From Prevotellaceae bacterium UBA6858 (lineage in GTDB: Bacteria; Bacteroidota; Bacteroidia; Bacteroidales; Bacteroidaceae): a DNA stretch of 63,481 nucleotides. The position numbers and the translations under genes are program-made. Of the stretch, positions 1 through 8,411 are shown one piece after another (position 1 is the first letter of the stretch; every line of letters starts with the position of its first letter). Under the pieces are notes generated by a model. That model was not told the origin of the DNA, did no database searches, and saw only the letters and a list, made by a program, of their open reading frames with translations. The DNA lies in contig DKDC01000016.1 of the NCBI GenBank assembly GCA_002451695.1, positions 50,950 through 114,430 on the forward strand, written 5' to 3'.

Positions 1-75
1 AGTTTTTCCTACATCAAATGTGGTTTTCACGGCCTGGGTTTTGCGCCATTTGTAGGGACGTATGGCATACGCCCT
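1..75 (+). repeat. Dispersed 21-bp-unit repeat, copy A (cut by window start)
   Basis: Only the right part of an element is present: a degenerate last unit (CCTACATCAAATGTGG near 8-23), then the GCGCCATTTG box at 43-52 and the palindrome GGACGTATGGCATACGCCC at 56-74. The same order is seen in copies B and C. It lies upstream of the aminopeptidase gene; no coding sequence covers it. Confidence 0.75.
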
Positions 76-137
76 GTACAACACCGCATAAACCACATCG
101 CAAACCGCCGCCACAATATTGCAAAGCGGCACAATCT

Positions 138-157
138 GGGCGTATGCAATACGCCCC
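138..157. repeat. Second GGGCGTAT palindrome of the 5' intergenic region
   Basis: The sequence GGGCGTATGCAATACGCCCC is a near-perfect inverted repeat of the same family as the one at 56-74 but in the other orientation. It could form a small hairpin. The rest of positions 75-319 shows no gene apart from the promoter-like element near 290. Confidence 0.6.
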
Positions 158-289
158 TACAACAATACATTCCATTGACTTATTGCAGCTTGCACATATT
201 AAACGGATTTTACCATTCCGTTAATCAAGCATGGGCCGGCGGTATGCTTAACAAATGACAGCCAATTGCCATAAATGCAAAATAATTAG

Positions 290-297
290 TAATTTTG
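290..297 (+). promoter_or_regulatory. Promoter -7 element (TAATTTTG) for the aminopeptidase gene
   Basis: TAATTTTG matches the Bacteroidota TAnnTTTG -7 consensus and sits 22 bases before the ATG at 320. A TTG at 266-268 is a possible but imperfectly spaced -33 element (21-base spacer). Confidence 0.55.
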
Positions 298-319
298 CAA
301 GGCATAAAACTGATCTATC

Positions 320-1723
320 ATGTTGTTTAGCAAAAGCACTTACACGGAACGCCGCAACGAGCTGAAAAAGCTTGTGGGTGGCGGACTTATTGTTTTGTTC
401 GGCAATAACGACAGCCCGGCAAACTATCCATCCAACACATACAAATTCCGTCAGGACAGTTCGTTTCTCTACTATTTCGGTCTGCACCGCAACGGACTTG
501 TGGGGGTTATCGACGTTGACAACGACCGCGAATATCTTGTGGGCGACGAGATTGACATTGACGACATTGTATGGTACGGTTCGGTAACGAGCGTTGCCGA
601 AATGGCGGAACAGACGGGCGTAGCCCATGTTGCCGCCATGCGCGAGCTTCCAAGCATAATCGCGTCGGCGCAGTCGCAGGGCGAGACGGTTCACTTTCTG
701 CCGCCCTACCGTTTTGACACGAAGATACAGATAATGGACCTGCTCGGCATCCACCCCTCGCGGCAAAAGGACGCGGCTTCGCTGAAGCTGATTGCCGCAG
801 TGGTGAAAATGCGCACCTCGAAAACCGAAGAGGAGATAGCCGAACTCGAGCGCGCCGCCGAGATAGGGTATGAGATGCACACCACGGCGATGCGCCTTTG
901 CCGCCCCGGAGTTACCGAGCAGTATATAGGCGGCACGGTTGACGGCATTGCCAACGCCCGCGGCTGCATGGTGTCGTTCCAGACCATAGCCACCCAGCAT
1001 GGCGAGGTGATGCACGGGAACCCCTCAACGGCAAAACTGGAGGCGGGGCGGCTGTTTCTTGTCGATGCGGGGGCGGAGACAAACGAGAACTATTGCTCCG
1101 ACAACACGCGCACGACCCCTGTAAGCGGCGTGTTCACCCAAAAACAGAAAGACATATACAATATAGTTGTGGAATGCCACGACCACGTGCTTGAGGTTGC
1201 AAAACCCGGCGTGAAATGGTGGGACGTGCATTTTGCCGTATGCCGCATAATAACCGAACGCCTGCAGCAGCTCGGGCTGATGAAGGGCGATGTTGAAGAG
1301 TCGCTAAAGTCGGGAGCGCACGCCATGTTCCTGCCCCACGGCCTGGGGCATTCCATGGGAATGGACGTTCACGACATGGAAGGGCTCGGGCAGGTTTACG
1401 TGGGATTTGACGGCGAGGTGCGCCCATCCACGCAGTTCGGCACAAACGCGCTCCGTTTCGGCCGCAGATTGCAGAAGGGCTTTGTGGTTACGGACGAGCC
1501 GGGAATATACTTCATACCCGCGCTTATTGACGACTGGCGCAAGAACGGCACAAACGCGCAGTTCCTGAACTTCGACAAGATTGACGAGTACCGCGACTTC
1601 GGGGGAATACGCATTGAGGACGACGTGCTGATTACCGAAAGCGGCTGCCGCTTCATAGGCAAAAAGCGCATACCCTACCACGTGGACGAGGTTGAGGAGT
1701 TCATGCGCAACCGTGAGGACTGA
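320..1723 (+). CDS. pepP: Xaa-Pro aminopeptidase (M24B family)
   Basis: The 467-residue product fits aminopeptidase P, which removes an N-terminal residue preceding proline. The N-terminal creatinase-like domain (about 1-170) is followed by a pita-bread domain carrying the dimetal ligands: Asp residues in LVDAGAE and CSDNTRTT, His in LPHGLGHSMG, Glu in TDEPGIY and Glu in GIRIEDD. There is no signal peptide, so it is probably cytoplasmic. The ATG at 320 follows a good promoter element. A C1 peptidase starts 38 bases downstream, suggesting linked peptide degradation. The family call is firm; substrate range is inferred. Confidence 0.92.
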   Translation: MLFSKSTYTERRNELKKLVGGGLIVLFGNNDSPANYPSNTYKFRQDSSFLYYFGLHRNGLVGVIDVDNDREYLVGDEIDIDDIVWYGSVTSVAEMAEQTGVAHVAAMRELPSIIASAQSQGETVHFLPPYRFDTKIQIMDLLGIHPSRQKDAASLKLIAAVVKMRTSKTEEEIAELERAAEIGYEMHTTAMRLCRPGVTEQYIGGTVDGIANARGCMVSFQTIATQHGEVMHGNPSTAKLEAGRLFLVDAGAETNENYCSDNTRTTPVSGVFTQKQKDIYNIVVECHDHVLEVAKPGVKWWDVHFAVCRIITERLQQLGLMKGDVEESLKSGAHAMFLPHGLGHSMGMDVHDMEGLGQVYVGFDGEVRPSTQFGTNALRFGRRLQKGFVVTDEPGIYFIPALIDDWRKNGTNAQFLNFDKIDEYRDFGGIRIEDDVLITESGCRFIGKKRIPYHVDEVEEFMRNRED

Positions 1724-1761
1724 ACGGAAACAGGATAAAAACAAACAGTAACAAAACCATA

Positions 1762-2961
1762 ATGAAGAAATTGTTTTTTGCATTCATGGCAACAGCCCTG
1801 ATTGCATCGTCGGCTTATGCCGAAGAAAAAAAGGATACGGTGAAGTTCACCGTGGTAAAGGAAATCCCCATCACGTCCATAAAGGACCAGAACCGCTCGG
1901 GAACCTGCTGGTGCTACTCCACCCTGAGCTTTCTCGAGGCTGAGCTCCTGCGCAAGGGCAAAGGCACATTCGACCTCTGCGAGTCATTCGTTGTACACCA
2001 CACCATGACCGACCGCGCCGAGGCAGCCGTGAGAATGCACGGTGATATTTCGTTCGCCGAGGGCGGAAGCTTCTACGACGTGCTTTACTGCATGAAGAAC
2101 TACGGTCTCGTCCCGCAGGAGGCCATGCCCGCACCCGGCTCGTTGCAGGGCGACAGCCTTTTCAACTTCAGCGAGCTCTCAACAGTTGCAGGCGCTGTGG
2201 TCAATGCCGTGGCAAAATGGAAGCCCGAAGCCGGCTCGAGACGCCAGATAACCCTTTCGCCCATATGGAAGAAGAACGTTGAGGCCATATACGACAACTA
2301 TCTCGGCAAGCTCCCCGAAAGTTTCAAGTACAACGGCAAGACCTACACCCCGAAGTCGTTTGTGGAATATCTCGGGCTGGATGCCGACGACTACGTTTCC
2401 ATAACGTCCTACACACACCATCCTTTCTACCAGCCTTTCGTGGTTGAGGTTCAGGACAACTGGCGCTGGGCGCAGAGCTACAACCTTCCGCTCAACGAAA
2501 TGATGGAGGTCATCGACAACGCCGTAAAGACCGGCTACACCATAGCATGGGGTGCTGACGTTAGCGAAAAGGGATTTGGCGCGGTTACGCGTGTGCCTCT
2601 GAACGACAAGGAAAAGGATTTGAGCCACAGCGACGCCGCACGCTGGACGGGAACTGACGGCAAAGCCGACAAGAACGCCGTATCCGCAAGCGGCGAAAAG
2701 ACCATCACGCAGGAAATGCGCCAAAAGGCTTACGACAACTGGCAGACCACCGATGACCACGGAATGGTTATCTACGGTATCGCCAAAGACAGCACCGGCG
2801 CGGAATACTACATGGTGAAGAACTCCTGGGGCGAATACGGGCCTTACAAGGGAATGTTCTACGCTTCGAAACCCTACGTGGCCTACAAAACCATGAACTT
2901 CGTGGTCAACAAGGCCGCCCTCCCAAAGGACATAGCGAAGAAACTCGGAATAAAGCAGTAA
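1762..2961 (+). CDS. Secreted C1 family peptidase (aminopeptidase C / bleomycin hydrolase type)
   Basis: A cysteine peptidase of the C1B group, 399 residues. Residues 1-20 form a signal peptide ending SSAYA, so the enzyme is exported. The papain-type triad is visible: Gln43 and Cys49 in QNRSGTCWCYS, His in DDHGMVIYG and Asn in VKNSWGEYG. Bacteroidales commonly carry such exported C1B enzymes, in contrast to the cytoplasmic PepC of Firmicutes. It follows the aminopeptidase P gene at 38 bases and is followed after 13 bases by the GT39-like gene, so it may be co-transcribed with both neighbours. Confidence 0.92.
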   Translation: MKKLFFAFMATALIASSAYAEEKKDTVKFTVVKEIPITSIKDQNRSGTCWCYSTLSFLEAELLRKGKGTFDLCESFVVHHTMTDRAEAAVRMHGDISFAEGGSFYDVLYCMKNYGLVPQEAMPAPGSLQGDSLFNFSELSTVAGAVVNAVAKWKPEAGSRRQITLSPIWKKNVEAIYDNYLGKLPESFKYNGKTYTPKSFVEYLGLDADDYVSITSYTHHPFYQPFVVEVQDNWRWAQSYNLPLNEMMEVIDNAVKTGYTIAWGADVSEKGFGAVTRVPLNDKEKDLSHSDAARWTGTDGKADKNAVSASGEKTITQEMRQKAYDNWQTTDDHGMVIYGIAKDSTGAEYYMVKNSWGEYGPYKGMFYASKPYVAYKTMNFVVNKAALPKDIAKKLGIKQ

Positions 2962-2974
2962 ACCCCTTTCCGTT

Positions 2975-4480
2975 ATGAACATTGACGGACTGCGCTTACA
3001 GGCAACAAAACCGCGCAAGGCGGTTTTGTTGCTTGCTTTGTTGTGTTTCGTGGCGTTTTTCGTGAACAACGGACTTCTCCGCCCCGACATCATGGAGACG
3101 CGCAACCTTGAAACCGCCCGCGAAATGGCGGACGGCGGCAACTGGATAATACCCCGCATGAACGGCGAGTACCGTCTGGAAAAACCGCCGCTTCCCACAT
3201 GGTTTGCCGCAGCGGCACAGCTTGCCGCGCCCGACAACCTTGGAGTGCAGCGAACCGTAAGCGGACTGGCGGGATGTATGCTTGTGGTGTTTTTCTTTTT
3301 GCTCGCGAAAAAAACGACAAGGAGGGACGACTACGCATTCATCGCCTCGCTGATGCTCATCACGTGCTACCAAATCATACTGCAAGCCCGCACCGCCACG
3401 TGGGACATATACTGCCACGCATTCATGATGGGCGGGATATATTTTCTGTGGCGTGGGCTTTATGAGGATGCACACATCTGGCGCAACATGACGCTTGCCG
3501 GAATTATGACCGGGCTTTCGTTTATGAGCAAAGGGCCTGTGTCGCTTTATGCGCTGCTTCTCCCGTGGCTCATCGCAACGCTCGCCACGCGCCGCCCCTG
3601 CATGAAAGGACGGAAGATGCCACTTGCCGTAATGGTGGTGCTTGCCGCTGCCATAAGCTCGTGGTGGTATCTGCTAATTCTCACCGCGCACCCCGAAGCC
3701 GCGCAATATGTAATCCACAAGGAAGCCGGCTCGTGGAAAAACCATAACGTAAGACCGTGGTATTATTACTGGCGTTTCTTTGTGGAGACAGGCATCTGGT
3801 CGCCGCTAATGCTTCTCGCCCTCGCGTTCCCTGTGTGGCGCAAGAAACTCGGGCTTTTGCGCAATCCATATACAATGGCATTATTATGGACAACGGCACA
3901 ACTCGTGCTGCTGTCGCTTATGCCAGAAAAGAAGATGCGCTACCTTTTGCCGATGATGATGCCCTGCTGCTACACAATGGCATTCCTTGTTATATACTGG
4001 TGCGACAAGAGCCGCAGGGACACGGCGCGGAAAATTGTTGTGGGGATTGCCGTGTTTTTTGCCGCAGCCGAGATGTTTGCCATGCCGGTTGTGGCGAAAG
4101 TTTTCTCAAATCCCGAATACAAAAGCATTTCCGCCACAAAGGATATGGCGGAGCTTAAAGGCGTTCCATTCTACAGCAACGGCGGCGAGCAACTGCGCAT
4201 AGAGATTGTCTATGCCGCCGGGCGCGTGATACGGCCGCTGGAATATTCTTCGCCAACCATCAATGCCGAGCTGAAGAAACGCCTCCCCTGCGTGCTTTTG
4301 TCCCGCAAACCCCTCGCGGAAGAACTGCCAGAAAACGCATTGCAGGGCATCGACACCGTTTTCTGCGGAAAATACAACAACAGCAACCGCAGCCGTTTCT
4401 CAAAACACGGCAGCGACGACAACTTCATATACAACGTAACACTTCTAAAGCCAAAAGCAAATGGAAGCAAACAAGACTAG
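2975..4480 (+). CDS. GT39/ArnT-like membrane glycosyltransferase
   Basis: A 501-residue polytopic protein of the GT-C fold. A first membrane segment (about 15-32) is followed by a periplasmic loop with an ETRN motif and YRLEKPPLPTWF (EKPPL at 69-73), a signature of ArnT/PMT-type transferases that use a polyprenyl-phosphate sugar donor in the periplasm. About ten further hydrophobic segments follow, then a small soluble C-terminal domain (from about 380). It overlaps the downstream GT2 gene by 20 bases. With that GT2, the LAB_N protein and the epimerase it forms a likely lipid-linked sugar transfer pathway. The acceptor, lipid A or another envelope glycan, is not shown by sequence. Confidence 0.85.
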   Translation: MNIDGLRLQATKPRKAVLLLALLCFVAFFVNNGLLRPDIMETRNLETAREMADGGNWIIPRMNGEYRLEKPPLPTWFAAAAQLAAPDNLGVQRTVSGLAGCMLVVFFFLLAKKTTRRDDYAFIASLMLITCYQIILQARTATWDIYCHAFMMGGIYFLWRGLYEDAHIWRNMTLAGIMTGLSFMSKGPVSLYALLLPWLIATLATRRPCMKGRKMPLAVMVVLAAAISSWWYLLILTAHPEAAQYVIHKEAGSWKNHNVRPWYYYWRFFVETGIWSPLMLLALAFPVWRKKLGLLRNPYTMALLWTTAQLVLLSLMPEKKMRYLLPMMMPCCYTMAFLVIYWCDKSRRDTARKIVVGIAVFFAAAEMFAMPVVAKVFSNPEYKSISATKDMAELKGVPFYSNGGEQLRIEIVYAAGRVIRPLEYSSPTINAELKKRLPCVLLSRKPLAEELPENALQGIDTVFCGKYNNSNRSRFSKHGSDDNFIYNVTLLKPKANGSKQD

Positions 4481-5201
4481 TAACTACGAATTTACGATAA
4501 TAGTCCCAATTTACAACGAAGAGGACAATATGCCGGCACTCGAAAAGGCTTTGGGCGAATACCTCGGCAAATCTTCGGTGAAATCGTGCGTGCTTTTCGT
4601 CAACGACGGCTCGCGGGACACGAGCCTTGACAAAATACGCGGAATTTGCGGGCGCAACCAGGATTTCTACTATATATCCTCCTGCGAGAACCATGGGCTC
4701 AGCACCGCGATGAAGGCGGGTTTCGATTTCGCGGAAAGCCCGCTCGTGGGATATATTGACGGAGACTTGCAGACAAATCCCGAGGATTTTGATTTGCTGC
4801 TGCCTTACGCCAAGGACTTTGAGATGGTAACGGGAATACGAGCCAACCGCAAGGATTCCTGGGGCAAGCGGATGCAGTCGAAGATTGCCAACGGCTTCCG
4901 CCGCAGCATGACCGGCGACACCGCAACCGACACGGGGTGCCCGCTTAAGGTTCTGCATTCCGACATAGCCAAGCGCATTCCTTTCTTTAACGGCATGCAC
5001 CGCTTTCTCGCCGCCCTCGTTGCGCTCGAAGGCGGAAAGATGAAAGAAATGCCTGTGCGCCATTACCCGAGAACCCAAGGCGTGTCGAAATACCACCTTG
5101 GCAACCGCCTTGTGAAGCCGTTTGAGGATTGCTTCGCCTTTCGCTGGATGAGAAGCCGCTACATACGCTACAATATCAGCGAGAACAACCTTTCTGAGTA
5201 A
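4461..5201 (+). CDS. GT2 polyprenyl-phosphate sugar transferase
   Basis: A GT-A fold glycosyltransferase of 246 residues. The nucleotide-sugar region shows IIVPIYNEEDN, FVNDGSRD (about 47-53) and the metal-binding DGD at 100-102 within YIDGDLQTNPED. It resembles ArnC/DPM1-type enzymes but has no C-terminal membrane helices, so it probably acts at the inner face of the membrane and charges a polyprenyl phosphate with a sugar. The start lies 20 bases inside the GT39-like gene, which indicates translational coupling. It likely makes the donor for that transferase. Confidence 0.87.
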   Translation: MEANKTSNYEFTIIVPIYNEEDNMPALEKALGEYLGKSSVKSCVLFVNDGSRDTSLDKIRGICGRNQDFYYISSCENHGLSTAMKAGFDFAESPLVGYIDGDLQTNPEDFDLLLPYAKDFEMVTGIRANRKDSWGKRMQSKIANGFRRSMTGDTATDTGCPLKVLHSDIAKRIPFFNGMHRFLAALVALEGGKMKEMPVRHYPRTQGVSKYHLGNRLVKPFEDCFAFRWMRSRYIRYNISENNLSE

Positions 5202-5213
5202 CCCGCCGCTTGT

Positions 5214-5864
5214 ATGCTGATTACTGTGAACGCTTTGGTTTTTGCGGTGGGCTTCATCGCGCAGGGCTTTTTCTCCGCCCGGATGCTCATACAGTGGGTT
5301 CTTTCCGAGAGGCAGAGGCGCGTGGTCTCGCCCGTGGTGTATTGGGCTTGCAGCCTTGCTGGCAGCATACTGCTGTTTGTTTACGGATGCCTGCGAAACG
5401 ACTTTGCCATAGTTCTCGGGCAGCTCATTTCATATTACATATATGTGTGGAATCTCGACATAAAAGGCGCGTGGGCAAAAATACCGCTCGTGGTGCGCGT
5501 TGTGCTGTTCGCCCTGCCGCTTGTGGCTGTAACCTACCTGCTCGGCGACGCGGAACATTTCATGCAGTCGTTCTTCCATAACGAGAAAGTTCCTTTCTGG
5601 CTTTTGCTATACGGTTCGGCGGGGCAGATAATCTTCACGCTGCGCTTCATATACCAGTGGTATTACTCCTACCGCCGCCACCGCTCCATATTGCCAATCG
5701 GCTTTTGGATAATCAGCCTCGTTGGTTCGGGAATGATTGTGAGCTATGCCATATTCCGCCACGACCCTGTGCTGATACTCGGGCAGTCGGTGGGCTTTTT
5801 AACATATTCGAGAAACATAATGATAGGTGTCAGAAGCAAGACACCGGAAACTTTGGAGAAATGA
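5214..5864 (+). CDS. Membrane protein with two lipid-A-biosynthesis N-terminal (LAB_N) domains
   Basis: The 216-residue integral membrane protein consists of two similar halves, about 13-82 and 134-203. Each half has a G..Q..F..R...QW motif, a central SP/LP-x-x-x-W turn and an ILGQ motif. This is the LAB_N family, named after the N-terminal extension of some lipid A disaccharide synthases and related to small multidrug-resistance-like transporters. It lies 12 bases after the GT2 gene and overlaps the epimerase by four bases (ATGA). A role as flippase for the lipid-linked sugar is plausible but inferred. Confidence 0.82.
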   Translation: MLITVNALVFAVGFIAQGFFSARMLIQWVLSERQRRVVSPVVYWACSLAGSILLFVYGCLRNDFAIVLGQLISYYIYVWNLDIKGAWAKIPLVVRVVLFALPLVAVTYLLGDAEHFMQSFFHNEKVPFWLLLYGSAGQIIFTLRFIYQWYYSYRRHRSILPIGFWIISLVGSGMIVSYAIFRHDPVLILGQSVGFLTYSRNIMIGVRSKTPETLEK

Positions 5865-6859
5865 AAGTGCTTGTTACCGGCGGAGCCGGATTCATAGGCT
5901 ATCACCTCTCGCTTGCGCTTGCAGGGCGGGGCGACGATGTTGTGTGCATCGACAGCCTTAACAACTATTACAACCCGGAACTGAAGCTCGCACGGCTCCG
6001 CGCCCTTGGCGTTTGCGATGCGGACAAGGGGGAAAGCGGCGTTTACGGCAATTTGAGGTTCAGGAAACTCGACATTTCCGATTTTGGCAGCCTTGAAAAA
6101 CTTTTCAGCGAGGAAAGGTTTGATGTGGCGTGCAACCTTGCCGCCCAAGCCGGCGTAAGGTATTCGATTGACCACCCGCGAAGTTATATTGAAAGCAACA
6201 TTGTAGGTTTTTTTAACATCTTGGAATGTTGCCGCAATCATTGCGAAACACTCGTGTATGCCAGTTCGAGCAGCGTTTACGGCGGAAACACAAAAGCCCC
6301 CTTCTCCGAGGACGACAAGGTTGACAATCCCAAGAGCCTGTATGCCGCCACAAAAAAGAGCGACGAGCTTATGGCCCACGTTTACTCATCCCTTTACGGC
6401 ATAAGAGCAACAGGTTTGAGATATTTCACCGTTTACGGTCCTTGGGGAAGGCCTGATATGTCGCCGGTGCTTTTTGCCAACGCCATAACCGAGGGCAAAC
6501 CAATACGCCTTTTCAACGGCGGCGACATGGTTCGCGACTTCACATATATCGACGACATTGTTCGCGGCACGCTTCTCGCCATCGACAACGCCCCGCAGGG
6601 CAACATTCCCTCCACGGTTTACAACATAGGCTGCTCCCACCCCGTGAGGCTCATGGAGTTTGTCCGCGCACTCGAAAGCGCACTGGGCAAAAAGGCGGAG
6701 TTCGAGACGCTTCCCATGCAGCCCGGCGATGTTTACATGACTTCGGCCGACACTTCCAAGATTTCACGCGAACTGGGCTACGCCCCGACTGTCAACATCG
6801 CCGAAGGCACGCACCGCTTTGCCGAATGGTATGCGGAGTATGGCGGAATGTGCAGATAA
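5861..6859 (+). CDS. UDP-glucuronate 4-epimerase-like NAD-dependent epimerase
   Basis: An extended short-chain dehydrogenase of 332 residues. The NAD-binding motif GGAGFIG is at residues 7-13 and the catalytic Y-x-x-x-K lies in SLYAATKK. Segments NPKSLYAATKKSDELMAH, TVYGPWGRPDM and RDFTYIDDIV are characteristic of UDP-glucuronate 4-epimerases, which make UDP-galacturonate. The start is the ATG at 5861, overlapping the LAB_N stop as ATGA; the open frame extends upstream but those residues are unrelated to the family. It probably supplies the uronic acid used by the GT2 and GT39-like enzymes. C5 or other epimerase specificity cannot be excluded. Confidence 0.88.
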   Translation: MKVLVTGGAGFIGYHLSLALAGRGDDVVCIDSLNNYYNPELKLARLRALGVCDADKGESGVYGNLRFRKLDISDFGSLEKLFSEERFDVACNLAAQAGVRYSIDHPRSYIESNIVGFFNILECCRNHCETLVYASSSSVYGGNTKAPFSEDDKVDNPKSLYAATKKSDELMAHVYSSLYGIRATGLRYFTVYGPWGRPDMSPVLFANAITEGKPIRLFNGGDMVRDFTYIDDIVRGTLLAIDNAPQGNIPSTVYNIGCSHPVRLMEFVRALESALGKKAEFETLPMQPGDVYMTSADTSKISRELGYAPTVNIAEGTHRFAEWYAEYGGMCR

Positions 6860-6938
6860 AACTGCAACACCGCCCCAAGTTTACGCAAGGCTCTGATTTC
6901 CAGAGCGATAACCGCATATCCGCCATCCTGTATAACAA

Positions 6939-7100
6939 TTTGTTTTTCAGACGTTTGCAACTGCAAGAAAAAGGTCTGATGTAGTTCGGATTATGTCTGA
7001 TATAATTTTTCCTGCGTCCTATGTAGTATTTCCTACATCTGAAGTGGTTTTTCCGACTTTGGCTTTGCGCCATTTGTATGGGCGTATTGCACACGCCCAT
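6939..7100 (+). repeat. Dispersed 21-bp-unit repeat, copy B (full length)
   Basis: A complete element in the forward sense: a T-rich leader with TGTTTTTCAG and GTTTGCAA (6941-6960), GGTCTGATGTAG from about 6976, three further degenerate units, the GCGCCATTTG box near 7067 and the palindrome ATGGGCGTATTGCACACGCCCAT at 7078-7100. It fills most of the gene-free stretch 6860-7339. The remainder holds a small inverted repeat (TGGATGC/GCATCCA, 7126-7142) and the pta promoter. Confidence 0.8.
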
Positions 7101-7297
7101 GCGGCGTTACAATTTACCGGCTAATTGGATGCCGTGCATCCAGAGCGTATTCAACACGCAATAATCATGCAAATTACAAAACAACAACGGATTATATTCA
7201 CAAGCAGTACAATCCTGCTCTGATTTGAGAAGCCCATTACCCCAAATTCGCATGGATAATGCCATGCACAAACCCCATGTCTGTGATTAAAAATCGC

Positions 7298-7305
7298 TAA
7301 CTTTG
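7298..7305 (+). promoter_or_regulatory. Promoter -7 element (TAACTTTG) for pta-ackA
   Basis: TAACTTTG followed by C is a perfect TAnnTTTG match, 34 bases before the pta ATG. No clear TTTG -33 box is present at the expected distance. Confidence 0.55.
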
Positions 7306-7339
7306 CAAGCAGAATAACATATAAATCTGACAGGAACTT

Positions 7340-8356
7340 ATGGATATAATTAGCAAACTCGTAAAATGCGCTAAAGAAAATCCCCAACGCATAGTGTTGC
7401 CCGAAGGCACGGAAGAAAGAACGATGCGTGCCGCCGACCGCGCCATTGCCGACGGGCTGGCACACATAATCCTCATAGGCAACCCCACCGAAATTCTTGA
7501 GCTTGCCGAAAAATACGGTCTCGGCAACATATCGAAGGCAAAGATCGTTGACCCGCTCAACAATCCGAGAGCCGAGGAATACGCCGAACAGCTTGCCGAA
7601 ATACGCAAGAAGAAGGGACTTACCATAGAGCGCGCACGCGAGCTTGTTAAAGACCCGCTCTACCTCGGCTGCATGATAATCAAGACCGGCGGCGCCGACG
7701 GCCAGCTTGCCGGCGCACGAAACACCACGGGCAACGTACTGCGCCCCGCTCTGCAAATCATAAAGACCGCCCCCGGCATAACCTGCGTATCAGGCGCCAT
7801 GCTCCTTGTTACCAAAGCCGAGCAATACGGCGACAACGGGCTGCTCGTCATGGGCGACGTTGCGGTACTCCCAGTGCCCGATGCCTCACAGCTCGCACAG
7901 ATAGCCGTATGCACGGCCCACACCGCGCAGCACGTTGCGGGCATACCCCACCCCAAGGTCGCCATGCTGAGCTTCTCAACCAAGGGTTCGGCACAGCATG
8001 AAGTTGTTGACAAGGTTGTGGAGGCCACCAAGCTCGCCCGCAAGCTCGACCCGCATATCGAAATCGACGGCGAACTTCAGGCCGACGCCGCCCTCGTGCC
8101 GTCGGTGGGCGCACAGAAAGCCCCCAACTCCAAGGTGGCGGGACACGCCGACGTGCTCGTTGTTCCGAGCCTCGAGGTGGGCAACATTTCCTACAAGCTC
8201 GTGCAGCGTCTGGGCAACGCCGAGGCAATCGGCCCGATACTACAGGGCATTGCCCGCCCTGTGAACGACCTCAGCCGCGGGTGTTCGGTTGACGACGTTT
8301 ACAAAATGATAGCCGTAACGGCAAACCAGGCAATCGCCGCAAACAAAAAGGACTAA
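7340..8356 (+). CDS. pta: Phosphate acetyltransferase
   Basis: Pta interconverts acetyl-CoA and acetyl phosphate, the first step of acetate formation with ATP yield. At 338 residues this is the short form, made of the catalytic PTA_PTB domain only, without the N-terminal regulatory domain of enterobacterial Pta. Conserved stretches include IVLPEGTEERTMRAADRA near the N terminus and KGSAQHEVVDKV and ELQADAALVPSVG in the second half. ackA follows after 55 bases in the same direction, the usual pairing, probably as one operon from the promoter at 7298. Confidence 0.96.
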   Translation: MDIISKLVKCAKENPQRIVLPEGTEERTMRAADRAIADGLAHIILIGNPTEILELAEKYGLGNISKAKIVDPLNNPRAEEYAEQLAEIRKKKGLTIERARELVKDPLYLGCMIIKTGGADGQLAGARNTTGNVLRPALQIIKTAPGITCVSGAMLLVTKAEQYGDNGLLVMGDVAVLPVPDASQLAQIAVCTAHTAQHVAGIPHPKVAMLSFSTKGSAQHEVVDKVVEATKLARKLDPHIEIDGELQADAALVPSVGAQKAPNSKVAGHADVLVVPSLEVGNISYKLVQRLGNAEAIGPILQGIARPVNDLSRGCSVDDVYKMIAVTANQAIAANKKD

Positions 8357-8411
8357 TCCAGGGCGGACGCCCGCGTTACATAACAGCTAAAAAACTTTAT
8401 AGAAACAATAA

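Noticed and set aside
2179..3237. 352-residue minus-strand open frame across the C1 peptidase and GT39-like genes
   Set aside because: It crosses the boundary of two well-supported plus-strand genes and matches no family.
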